Source: Actinomycetota bacterium
Lineage (GTDB): Bacteria; Actinomycetota; Thermoleophilia; RBG-16-64-13
Assembly (NCBI GenBank): GCA_012729575.1
Contig: JAAYCW010000034.1
Coordinates: 1 to 48,554, forward strand
Reading direction: 5' to 3'
Length of the DNA stretch: 48,554 nucleotides
Position 1 is the first letter of the stretch. Each line of letters starts with the position of its first letter. Under the pieces are notes generated by a model. It made no database searches. It saw only the letters and a list, made by a program, of their open reading frames with translations, and was not told where the DNA came from. Positions 9,040-16,506 of this stretch are shown here, piece after piece. The position numbers were made by a program, and so were the translations under genes.

Positions 9040-9073
9040 TATAATAATAACCGGTTATACGGGTTTATATTAT
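9040..9073 (+). promoter_or_regulatory. arsM promoter and candidate ArsR operator
   Basis: A TATAAT -10 box at 9040-9045 is followed by a perfect 12-bp palindrome, ATAACCGGTTAT, at 9047-9058, flanked by ATAATA and TATTAT arms at 9041-9046 and 9068-9073. The region is AT-rich within GC-rich surroundings. Its position over the start of transcription fits repression by the ArsR encoded just downstream; the pairing is inferred. Confidence 0.5.
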
Positions 9074-9086
9074 GCGCAGGAGGCCA

Positions 9087-9122
9087 ATGATGCGAGAGGG
9101 GACGGACGATGTCAGGCACTAA
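9087..9122 (+). CDS. Possible 11-codon upstream ORF overlapping arsM
   Basis: ATG ATG at 9087/9090 follows a full AGGAGG site (9078-9083) and opens an 11-codon frame, ending in TAA at 9120-9122, inside the first codons of arsM and in a different frame. The arsM ATG has a weaker GAGGGGAC site. Translation of the small frame could couple to or tune arsM. It may also be chance. Confidence 0.25.
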   Translation: MMREGTDDVRH

Positions 9123-9927
9123 TCGGAACGACAGAGTGCGTGAGGCAGTGCGTGAACGCTATGCAGAGATCGCCCGGAATGACTCCTCATGCTGTTGCTC
9201 GGGGCGATCGTCGGAGGAAGGTGGCCAATCCCCCTTGGTCCGCAAAGTGGGGCACGAGGAGGCTTTGCGGCTCGGCTATACCGAGGAGGAATTGACGGCG
9301 GTCCCGGAAGAAGCCTATCTGGGTCTTGGGTGCGGCAATCCGCAGGCGATAGCTTCTCTGAAGCCCGGTGAGACCGTGGTCGATCTGGGTGCGGGCGCAG
9401 GATTCGATTGCTTCCTGGCTGCCCGGGCGGTAGGACCTAAGGGCTTGGTCATAGGCGTGGATATGACCCCAGAGATGATCGCGAAGGCTCGTGAGAACGC
9501 CCACAAATCGGGCTTCGATAACGTCGAGTTCCGTCTGGGCGAGATCGAGCATCTGCCGGTCGCCGATTCAACGGCCGATGTGGTCATCTCCAACTGCGTT
9601 ATAAACCTCTCTCCTGACAAGTCTGGGGTGTATGGGGAGGTGTCCCGGATCCTGAAGCCCGGTGGGCGCTTGGCGGTGAGCGACGTCGTGGCTACGGCCG
9701 AGCTTCCGCAGGAGTGGCGGGAAGACATGCGGCTACTTTCGGCATGTATCTCGGGTGCCTCCACCGTGCAGGAGGTCAGAGAAATGCTTGAAAACGCGGG
9801 CTTTGTCCAGATTGATGTGCGGCCGAAGGATCAAAGCCGGGAGTTCATTCAGGAATGGGAACCAGGTAGGAAGCTCGAGGAGTACGTGCGCTCCGCTGCC
9901 ATCCGTGCGGTCAAGCCTGGTCAGTAG
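9109..9927 (+). CDS. arsM: Arsenite S-adenosylmethionine methyltransferase
   Basis: ArsM methylates arsenite with S-adenosylmethionine to methylarsenicals in the cytoplasm. The 272-residue protein has the N-terminal SSCCC cluster (C28-C30), then the conserved arsenic-binding cysteines C75 (LGLGCGNP), C163 (ISNCVINL) and C213 (SACISGAS). The SAM-binding motif VDLGAGAGFD is at about 91-100. Length and motif order match the family. The start at 9109 is chosen from family alignment; a short overlapping frame with a stronger ribosome-binding site lies just upstream. An arsR gene follows on the same strand after about 200 nt, and a candidate ArsR operator precedes it. No arsenic efflux gene is in the window, so detoxification here may rely on methylation. 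Confidence 0.92.
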   Translation: MSGTNRNDRVREAVRERYAEIARNDSSCCCSGRSSEEGGQSPLVRKVGHEEALRLGYTEEELTAVPEEAYLGLGCGNPQAIASLKPGETVVDLGAGAGFDCFLAARAVGPKGLVIGVDMTPEMIAKARENAHKSGFDNVEFRLGEIEHLPVADSTADVVISNCVINLSPDKSGVYGEVSRILKPGGRLAVSDVVATAELPQEWREDMRLLSACISGASTVQEVREMLENAGFVQIDVRPKDQSREFIQEWEPGRKLEEYVRSAAIRAVKPGQ

Positions 9928-10129
9928 AGGGGCGGAGTAGCGCTAGTCTGGGCGCCGGGAGTGCCTCACAGCGGACCGGGTATCGGCGTCCCTGTCTTGC
10001 TGTCACTTGGTGTGGACCGGGTGTATGGTCTATGGGAATGCGCAAGAGTCGGTTCCCCGGCTGCGTCGGCCCAGACGGCGGCCCAAACAGTCAAGAGGGT
10101 ATCGATTCAGGGTTCAGGACGGCACAAGC

Positions 10130-10510
10130 ATGGATGTCCTTGGTGAAACGTTCAAAGCGCTGTCCGACGAGACGAGACTGCGTATCATGGCGCTCCTTCT
10201 GGAGAACGACGAGCTGTGCGTATGCGATTTTGTCGGTGCACTGGGCGAGACGCAATCAAAGGTCTCGCGCCACCTCCGTTACCTCTACCACGCCGGACTC
10301 ATAAAGGACCGCCGTGAGGGGTTGTGGATGCACTACCGGATCTCTCCGGACCTTACCCCCGAGCAGACCATCATTGTGCAGGCGCTTTCGGAGGCGTTCA
10401 GAGAGGAGCAGAAGCAGAAATTGCGTGACGCGTTGGAGGAGTGGCGTGCGCGCAAAGAGGCACCCTGCGCGCCGCGAGGTGCGGACGCAGCCTCCTGTGG
10501 CGAAGTCTGA
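10130..10510 (+). CDS. arsR: ArsR-family arsenic-responsive repressor
   Basis: This 126-residue winged-helix repressor has the classical arsenite site ELCVCDF (C30 and C32) in the alpha-3 position, followed by the recognition helix TQSKVSRHLRYLYHAGL. Two more cysteines near the C-terminus (APC and SCG) could add metal ligands. ATG 10130 gives the normal family N-terminus; upstream in-frame extensions are ignored. The 200-nt gap after arsM carries no gene I can support. It should bind arsenite and release the arsM operator at about 9047. The next gene is convergent. Confidence 0.9.
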   Translation: MDVLGETFKALSDETRLRIMALLLENDELCVCDFVGALGETQSKVSRHLRYLYHAGLIKDRREGLWMHYRISPDLTPEQTIIVQALSEAFREEQKQKLRDALEEWRARKEAPCAPRGADAASCGEV

Positions 10511-10576
10511 GCACTGCAGGAGCGAGGATGGGCCTGTCCGGCCCGGGGTCGCTCTCGGGGTAGGCGCTACGGTTGA

Positions 10577-11782
10577 CTACTCAGCGGTGCCGCTTGGGCC
10601 CGCGGGCTCTGTTTGGAGACCGGGAAGGGCGATTACGTCGAGCGTGCGGATGGCTTCAAGGTTCTCCGTGTAGAGCGAGAGCATGGGCGGGGGCAACTGC
10701 CCTTCGTGAGTCAGCAGAAGGATGCCTTTGTCCAGCGCCAGATAGGGCACCGCGGCCAGAGCGTCGGGAAAGGCGTCTCCCGTAGCGATCACTGTGTGAA
10801 GATAGCTCATGCCTTGGGTATCCGCGTACTCGATGACGGAAGCAGCGGTGCCGAAACTGTCATCCTCCATGCGCCTCTCCACGTCGTCCAGATCCACCTC
10901 GGCACCGGTACCCACCATCAGCACCGATTCCACTTCCAGCTTCTCCATAGCACGGCTGGTTGCTCTTGGCAGATCGTCCCCAGAGGCAAGGAGAATAGGC
11001 CAGCCCTCGGCTGCGGCCAAAGGCGCTACCGCCAGTCCCTCTACAAAACTGTCGGAGGGAACAATCACCACCTTCGGAACGGACTCCAGCTCGGAGTTGA
11101 GCTGCTCGGCTATGAGGGCCGCAGTCTCATAGGCGTCGTCACCGGTCAGGTTCGTCACCGCCGGTTCATCCAGAATCTCTTCCAGCTGCTGGGTGACTGT
11201 TCTGGGCTTGGAGACTCCGACAAGGAAGACCAGAGAGGGGCTGAGTCTTTCGATCTCAGCGCTGATATCATCTCGGATTCCCTCAGGAGGGACGAGCAGC
11301 ATCGGGCCTCCGTAAGCCGCGGCCAGAGGAGCGGCCGAGATGGCCTGTGCGTAGTCGTTGCCGGCCACCAGGACCAGCGCTGGAGCTCCTTCGGGGAAGC
11401 CAAGCTTTGAGATAGCCGCAGCTGTTGCGTATCGGTCTGCTCCCGCGCGGACCGTACGGTCTGTGCGGGCTAGGGTGGTCGTGGTGGCGTCGGTGCCGGT
11501 GGTCGTCGTCCTGACGATGCTTGTGCCTGTGGTGGTATCTTCCTCGAACAGGGGCAGCAGATATCTGTCTACCGCGTAGTAGAGACCGCCGGCCACAGCG
11601 ACCACCGCAGCGATGCCGATGATCCACTTCAGACCGAAGACGACCCATCCCCCCGTGGTCCGTCGTTCAGCGAACCCGAACCATCTCCGTCGGAGGGGAG
11701 CTCCGCAGAACCAGCAGAACTCGCTCCCGGGCTGGTTGAGTCCACGACAAGCACGGCACACTACGCCTTTGGTCGATTTCAT
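10577..11782 (-). CDS. Membrane-anchored cell-wall-binding repeat 2 protein with zinc ribbon
   Basis: This ~401-residue protein begins with a short cytoplasmic zinc ribbon (C9, C12, C23, C26), has one membrane helix at about residues 45-75 and a Thr-rich linker. Outside it has three cell-wall-binding-repeat-2 units, the first with the typical start DRTVRAGADRYATAAAIS and the recurring pattern PALVLVAGNDYAQAISAAPLAA. This repeat family anchors proteins to the envelope of Gram-positive anaerobes. ATG 11782 is preferred over GTG 11797 because GGGGGAG precedes it. There is no catalytic domain; a structural or surface-attachment role is likely. It is convergent with arsR and divergent from the lipoprotein gene. 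Confidence 0.85.
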   Translation of the reverse strand: MKSTKGVVCRACRGLNQPGSEFCWFCGAPLRRRWFGFAERRTTGGWVVFGLKWIIGIAAVVAVAGGLYYAVDRYLLPLFEEDTTTGTSIVRTTTTGTDATTTTLARTDRTVRAGADRYATAAAISKLGFPEGAPALVLVAGNDYAQAISAAPLAAAYGGPMLLVPPEGIRDDISAEIERLSPSLVFLVGVSKPRTVTQQLEEILDEPAVTNLTGDDAYETAALIAEQLNSELESVPKVVIVPSDSFVEGLAVAPLAAAEGWPILLASGDDLPRATSRAMEKLEVESVLMVGTGAEVDLDDVERRMEDDSFGTAASVIEYADTQGMSYLHTVIATGDAFPDALAAVPYLALDKGILLLTHEGQLPPPMLSLYTENLEAIRTLDVIALPGLQTEPAGPSGTAE

Positions 11783-11851
11783 CAGGGGCTCCCCCACGTT
11801 CTATACGATGCTGCCCGCGACCTCACGGGCGGCTTTCTATCAGAACTCATC

Positions 11852-11889
11852 GGTTGAGACTATCAGCAGTTGAGACTATTAGTCGAGAC
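11852..11889. repeat. Short direct repeats in a divergent promoter region
   Basis: Two 16-bp units beginning GTTGAGACTAT lie head to tail at 11852-11867 and 11868-11883, with a third GAGACT core at 11884-11889. They lie in the ~285-nt region between the cell-wall-binding protein gene and the lipoprotein gene. They could be an operator for a multimeric regulator. No gene is seen in this region. Confidence 0.5.
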
Positions 11890-12068
11890 TGTTCGCAGGC
11901 TAGAGTCAGTGTACGAGCCCGCGCTTCCACAGTCCAGCGGCCGGTCACGAACCGATGGCAGGGGCAGTGAGTCTTCTCAAGGGTCTGGGCGTCGGAGCGT
12001 GCAGGCATTACACTGTGCCACATTGAGGAATGCACTGCGTTCGAAGTATCTAGGCGCACGGGAGTCTT

Positions 12069-12722
12069 GTGAGGACCATCATCGTCGTGATATTGCTGAT
12101 GTGTTTGGTGTTCGTCGGGGCGGGAGGCTGCACCGGTACGTCGCCTGCGAAAGAGAGTACAACCGGCGATATCCGGACCGAGTCGACCGAGCGGGTCGCA
12201 GAAACGACCACTTCTACGGTCAAGGAGGCGCTTGCGGAGGGGCCGGGGGCAGTCACCGAAACCACGTCGATCGAGGAGACCAAGATTGGGGCCCTGGGCG
12301 AGCGGCGCAACCCTATTCCTGTCGATCAAGAGGCCCGGGTGGGTGATTGGGAAGTCAGGGTGGTGGATGCCAGACCCAACGCCAACCAGATCATACTCGA
12401 CGAGAACATGTTCAACAATCCTCCCAAGGAGGGCAACCAGTACGTGCTGGTGTCGCTTGAGGCTACCTACGTGGGGGATGGATCCAGCACTTTCTGGATT
12501 GACATGCTGTACAGCTTCGTCGGGGGCAAGGGGGGTTCGTTCGATGTGGCCGTTGCCGTTGCGCCCGATGCGATCACCAGTGCGGACGAGGCCCTTTCGG
12601 GAGGCTCCATCGCCGGCAATCTGGTCTTTGAGGCGCCTTCTGATCAGGTTCCCGGCGGCACCCTTCTGCTGGAGGAGGCCTTCTCGCACGACCAGGCCCG
12701 CGTGTTCTTCGCCGTGAGATAG
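12069..12722 (+). CDS. DUF4352-like lipoprotein
   Basis: This 217-residue protein has a signal peptide ending in a lipobox (VGAGGC, lipidated Cys21), then a Ser/Thr/Glu-rich linker to about residue 85. A C-terminal beta domain resembles DUF4352-type immunoglobulin-like domains (EGNQYVLVSLEATYVGDG is the characteristic strand pair). It should be anchored to the outer face of the membrane. The start is GTG. It stands alone, divergent from the cell-wall-binding protein and convergent with the ABC transporter genes. The ligand and role are unknown. Confidence 0.75.
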   Translation: MRTIIVVILLMCLVFVGAGGCTGTSPAKESTTGDIRTESTERVAETTTSTVKEALAEGPGAVTETTSIEETKIGALGERRNPIPVDQEARVGDWEVRVVDARPNANQIILDENMFNNPPKEGNQYVLVSLEATYVGDGSSTFWIDMLYSFVGGKGGSFDVAVAVAPDAITSADEALSGGSIAGNLVFEAPSDQVPGGTLLLEEAFSHDQARVFFAVR

Positions 12723-12790
12723 GCCGACCGAACATTTCTCGCCGGCTGCTTTGGCGCGTACCTGCGCTTGCGTGAGGCTCCAAGCACGGC

Positions 12791-13522
12791 TCACTTCGAC
12801 GAGCCGCCTCGACCGTCCAAGTACTCGTTCTGTACGTCTTGGGAGACAAGACCGTCCCTCACCTCGATGATGCGGTCCGTCTGTTGGGCGATGGCCCGGT
12901 CGTGGGTGACGATCACGAACGTGGTCCCCATCTCCCTGTGGATGCGCCGGAACAAGTCGTATACCAGAGCCGAGTTCTCGGTGTCCAGATTGCCGGTGGG
13001 TTCATCGGCCAGCAGGATGTCGGGTGAGTTCATGAGGGCGCGGCCGATGGCGACCCGCTGCTTCTGCCCTCCCGATATCTGCTCCGCGCTCTTGTCGGCC
13101 ACTTGGCCCACCCCAAGGAAATCGAGGATCTCCTCGGCACGCTTGCGGGTCTCCGCAGGGACCCCGGCAGCTCCCTTTGAACCACCGATCCACGTGGGTA
13201 TGAGCAGGTTCTCCCGCACTGAGAATTCAGGTAGCAGGTGGTGGAACTGAAAGACGAAACCCAGGTGCCGGTTGCGGAACGCCGCTCGCTCCTTCTTGCT
13301 GAGTGCACCGACGTCGGTCCCCAGGAGGCTCACCGAGCCCTCGGTGGGCCGGTCGAGAAGACCGAGCAGATTGAGCAGAGTGGACTTCCCGCTGCCGGAC
13401 TGCCCGATGATGGAGAGGAACTCCTTGCCTGCTACGCGGAAGGAAACTCCGCGCAGGGCCTTGGTCTTGACCGCAGTGCCGTACTCCTTGGTTACGTTGC
13501 TCACTGTGATGGTATCAGCCAC
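12791..13522 (-). CDS. ABC transporter ATP-binding protein (LolD/MacB type)
   Basis: This 243-residue ATPase has a Walker A at about 40-47 (GQSGSGKST), the LolD-type FVFQFHHLLPEF Q-loop, the signature ISGGQKQRVAIGRAL and Walker B LLADEPTGNLD with a following H-loop (VTHD). It belongs to the subgroup that works with FtsX-like permeases to drive export or mechanical work at the envelope. Its first codons overlap the end of the permease gene by 8 nt, so the two are translationally coupled. It is the last gene of the three-gene operon with the cobalamin-binding protein. Confidence 0.92.
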   Translation of the reverse strand: MADTITVSNVTKEYGTAVKTKALRGVSFRVAGKEFLSIIGQSGSGKSTLLNLLGLLDRPTEGSVSLLGTDVGALSKKERAAFRNRHLGFVFQFHHLLPEFSVRENLLIPTWIGGSKGAAGVPAETRKRAEEILDFLGVGQVADKSAEQISGGQKQRVAIGRALMNSPDILLADEPTGNLDTENSALVYDLFRRIHREMGTTFVIVTHDRAIAQQTDRIIEVRDGLVSQDVQNEYLDGRGGSSK

Positions 13523-14663
13523 CCTGGATCACCTGTATCGGGTCGAGACGCGCTGTCTTTCGATAGGGAATAATGGCCGATATCAGGGCGATGGCGATAC
13601 CGATACCGGCCGACAGAAGCACGAAACCCAATCTGGGCTCGATGGGGAAGAGCCCGGAGTCACCACTTGCGGCTACGACGCCGAACACCGCTATCAGCGC
13701 CAGACTTACGACGATGCCGAGCACCGTCCCGATCACGCCGAGAATACCTGCCTGGTAGAGAAACACCAGGCCGGTCTTGGCATCGGACATGCCGAGTGCC
13801 TTGAGAATCCCGATCTGGCGGGTCTTCTGCACCGCTGAGATGGCCAGAGTGGAGGCGATGCCCAGCATCACCGCGATGATGACGAAAACCTGGATCATGT
13901 ACGACGAGGTGCTCTGACTCTGGAGGGCGGTGAGCAGGTCGCTGTTCTTGGCCTGCCACTCGCTGACTGTGATTTGCGGGAACACCGACTGCAGGCCCGC
14001 TGCAACTTCGGGAGAGTCGAACACGTCGGCTATCTGCACCTCCACGCCGCTCACCCGATCGAGCGGCAGGCCGAGGGCTGAACTCGCCAGCTCCAGCCCG
14101 GAGAAGACAGAACGTTCGTTTGCGGCTTGGGCCCCCAGGTCGAACACCCCCTCCAGCACCGTCTCCACCGTCGATCCGTCGGCCAGGACCAATTGTACGG
14201 CGGCCCCGGGAGCAAGACCGTTCTGCTCGGCCAGATCTTTGCCGACCGCTATGTGATTGCCGGTCAGCGAGATCTCCCCCGAAACCAGCTTATCCGACAG
14301 CCCATAGACGGAATCGAGATCGGCCAAGGTGCCGCCCTTCACAGACACCGGCACACTTCCGTCACGAAGCGGTACGAGTGCCGAAAGGTTCTGTACGGCG
14401 GCCACCGCCGTCACGTGCGGGTCGGCACTCACCGTCGCTCTGTCCTGCGCCGTGAAGGGGAAGGCTACTTGGCCGCCGGCCGGCTCCAGGCTCACGTGCG
14501 CGCTCGAGCCGACAGTCTCGTCGACCAACGAATCCTGCAGGCTGGTGATGAGCGAGCCCACAAAGACCTGGACGGCGATCCCTATGGCAATGCCCAGGAT
14601 GATTAGAACGGATTGGACCTTGTTGCGCCACAGGAAGCGCAAGGCGATGCGCAGCTCAAGCAT
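13515..14663 (-). CDS. FtsX/LolC-type ABC permease
   Basis: This ~382-residue membrane protein has an N-terminal helix, a ~200-residue extracytoplasmic domain and three C-terminal helices, the MacB-PCD plus FtsX layout. The start at 14663 gives the typical N-terminus MLELRIALRFLWRNKVQS and follows a GGGGGAG site; the longer frame upstream is inside the previous gene. It overlaps the cobalamin-protein gene by 8 nt and the ATPase gene by 8 nt. Lipid, lipoprotein or peptide export, or envelope signalling, are possible. The substrate is not deducible. Confidence 0.88.
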   Translation of the reverse strand: MLELRIALRFLWRNKVQSVLIILGIAIGIAVQVFVGSLITSLQDSLVDETVGSSAHVSLEPAGGQVAFPFTAQDRATVSADPHVTAVAAVQNLSALVPLRDGSVPVSVKGGTLADLDSVYGLSDKLVSGEISLTGNHIAVGKDLAEQNGLAPGAAVQLVLADGSTVETVLEGVFDLGAQAANERSVFSGLELASSALGLPLDRVSGVEVQIADVFDSPEVAAGLQSVFPQITVSEWQAKNSDLLTALQSQSTSSYMIQVFVIIAVMLGIASTLAISAVQKTRQIGILKALGMSDAKTGLVFLYQAGILGVIGTVLGIVVSLALIAVFGVVAASGDSGLFPIEPRLGFVLLSAGIGIAIALISAIIPYRKTARLDPIQVIQGG

Positions 14664-15363
14664 CGGCGTGCTCCCCCTGACTTGCAGTGCCGGCGCTGTG
14701 TGCCGGCGGCGCAAGCTCGTCCAGCAAGGAATCCACGGAATTCACCACGTACTCGTCCCATCCCCGGTCGGAGTGGGCGAAGGCCGGTCCGCCGACCACG
14801 ATGCGTGTCTCTGGAAGGGCCTGGCGCAGATGCTCCACAACGTCGTGAAGAGCGGCGCGCTGGAAATGGGTTGAAGCCGACAGGCATATCACCGACGCTC
14901 CGGTAGCCCGCACACACTCCACCATTTGGCCGACGGGGGTCATCGCCCCAATGTATATGGTCCGGAAGCCACGCAGATCGAAACGGTCGGCCAGCATTCG
15001 CAGGCCTACGTCGTGAGTCTCCTCCGGAGGGCAGAAGAAGGCCACCGTGACCGGCACAGGTTCGACGCCTGCCTTGCGCTTGAGGACGATGGGATAAAGG
15101 GCCTCGATGGCAGTGCGCACCGCTCCCACGATAAAGTGTTCTTCCCATACGGCGGTGTGTCCTTCCTGCCAGCCTCGTCCCACGGCTGCGAGGAAGGGTT
15201 CCAGAACGTTGGTATAGAGGTTCTCGAGGGATAGCCCGTCCTGTACTGCGGCGAGGATGCTGCTTACCGTTTCCTCACGGTCGTGCGTCGCCAAGCACCG
15301 CTCAAGTCGAGCGGCGAGGTCGTCGGAGAGGTCGTTGGTCACGCGATCACCGGGCACGGACAA
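14656..15363 (-). CDS. CarH-like cobalamin-binding protein without a DNA-binding domain
   Basis: This 235-residue protein has an N-terminal helical bundle (to about residue 95) and a Rossmann B12-binding domain. It carries the W-x9-EH motif (W65, E75, H76) and the E-x-H-xx-G motif (E115, H117, G120) found in CarH/LitR light sensors that use adenosylcobalamin; H117 would be the lower axial ligand. The MerR-type HTH of CarH is missing and nothing upstream replaces it. The start is probably TTG 15363, with GTG at 15357 or 15342 as alternatives. It leads an operon with an FtsX/LolD exporter, which suggests control by protein contact rather than DNA binding. A corrinoid methyl carrier is the main alternative, but no methyltransferase is adjacent. 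The 15364-15534 gap upstream shows no gene. Confidence 0.75.
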   Translation of the reverse strand: MSVPGDRVTNDLSDDLAARLERCLATHDREETVSSILAAVQDGLSLENLYTNVLEPFLAAVGRGWQEGHTAVWEEHFIVGAVRTAIEALYPIVLKRKAGVEPVPVTVAFFCPPEETHDVGLRMLADRFDLRGFRTIYIGAMTPVGQMVECVRATGASVICLSASTHFQRAALHDVVEHLRQALPETRIVVGGPAFAHSDRGWDEYVVNSVDSLLDELAPPAHSAGTASQGEHADA

Positions 15364-15534
15364 GGGGTCGCCTCGTTTGTTGGGTTCATCAGGGTCCTGA
15401 GACTTCTACCCAGAACCCGTGCGCTAAACACCCGCGGGTACCTGCCCTGGAGAACCTCTATCAAGTAGGTCCTTGGGAAGCAGGCTGTTGGCCGAGTGAG
15501 TCTCTCGGGCCCACAGGCAGACACACGGCTCCGC

Positions 15535-16281
15535 TCAGCGGTCTGGGGCCGAGAACCCTGATTCCGCCAGGGCTTTGTCGGTGAGCTCTCTGATGAGTTC
15601 GATATGCCGGCCCATCTCGTGAGCGGCCGCGGTCGCGTCGCCGGCGCAGATCGCGGCCAGTATGGCCGTGTGGGTGTCGTGGACTTGGTTCTCTCTGTCC
15701 TCGAGACGGGCCAAGTCAACCGGGATGAAAAGGTCCGCTCGGGCGGCCAGCATGGCCCGCTCCAGCCGGGGACTGCGCGCGGCTCGGGCGATGCTCCTGT
15801 GGATGTCCATGTCGAGCCTGAATCGGGACGACCACTCCTGGCTGCGACCGGTCTTGATGATGGCCCTCTCGATGCTCTCAAGGTCTCCATCGGTTCGTCT
15901 CTGGGCGGCCAACGCGGCAAGCCGTGTCTCAACGGTCTGCCTGAATTCAAAGATGTCGTCCAATTCACCGGCGTGCTGGTGCATCCAGTGGTTCCAGCAC
16001 TGGATGAGAGAGGCGGCGTCTCCTACTCGAGAACCGCCGTGCGAACCACGAGTCGTGACGATGTACCCCGTGCTTTCAAGTGCTTTCAGTGCCAACCGAA
16101 GGGTCACGCGGGAAACGCCCAGACGCGCACCGAGATCTCTCTCCGGAGGGAGTCTATCACCGGGTCCGAGCTCGCCCGAGAAGATCATGGCCCGCAAGAA
16201 GCGGACAACACTATCGCTGGCCGTTTCGGGAGTGGGCAAGATGGTCTCTGGCAGGTCGGTATTCACGTTGTCTGCAGGCAT
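15535..16281 (-). CDS. FadR-subfamily GntR transcriptional regulator
   Basis: This 248-residue regulator has an N-terminal winged helix (GDRLPPERDLGARLGVSRVTLRLAL) and a C-terminal FCD ligand domain with the metal-site residues DMDIH and later His residues in DTHTAIL and GRHIEL. FCD regulators typically bind organic or fatty acids through a metal ion. ATG 16281 follows GGGAG and is preferred over GTG 16293. It is divergent from the acyl-CoA synthetase/indolepyruvate oxidoreductase operon, with 225 nt between starts. It probably controls that operon and itself. The ligand is unknown. Confidence 0.88.
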   Translation of the reverse strand: MPADNVNTDLPETILPTPETASDSVVRFLRAMIFSGELGPGDRLPPERDLGARLGVSRVTLRLALKALESTGYIVTTRGSHGGSRVGDAASLIQCWNHWMHQHAGELDDIFEFRQTVETRLAALAAQRRTDGDLESIERAIIKTGRSQEWSSRFRLDMDIHRSIARAARSPRLERAMLAARADLFIPVDLARLEDRENQVHDTHTAILAAICAGDATAAAHEMGRHIELIRELTDKALAESGFSAPDR

Positions 16282-16395
16282 TCGTACTCCCACGGTATGT
16301 GCTGTGGCATAAAGACTATACCAAAGAACCGTACCGCGACAAGTTTGTGGCGGGGCGCAGGAGAGGACGCCTGTGAGGACTGACGGATTGTGGGG

Positions 16396-16423
16396 TTGAC
16401 TAATAGGTATAAAGCGTTATCAT
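16396..16423 (+). promoter_or_regulatory. Sigma-70-type promoter of the acyl-CoA synthetase operon
   Basis: TTGACT (16396-16401) and TATCAT (16418-16423) are 16 bp apart, both 5 of 6 to consensus. The spacer contains GGTATAAAG, and GGTAT at 16406-16410 pairs with ATACC at 16432-16436 as a possible operator. A 7-bp hairpin (16445-16471) lies in the leader. The facing gene encodes a FadR-type regulator. Confidence 0.5.
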
Positions 16424-16506
16424 ATAGACCGATACCGTAGTGGAAGCCCCGCTTCGGGAGACTCCGGGGCTGACCGGTTGGATGTCAAGGATGTAGGAGC
16501 GCACGA

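Noticed and set aside
8893-9090. Small frame between the NfnB-like gene and arsM
   Set aside because: It overlaps the end of nfnB and the AT-rich promoter, and its product has no recognisable features.
16406-16436. Third copy of the 42-bp dyad upstream of the acyl-CoA synthetase gene
   Set aside because: CCGATACCGTAG resembles one arm, but the partner arm and spacing do not match; treated only as a possible separate operator.
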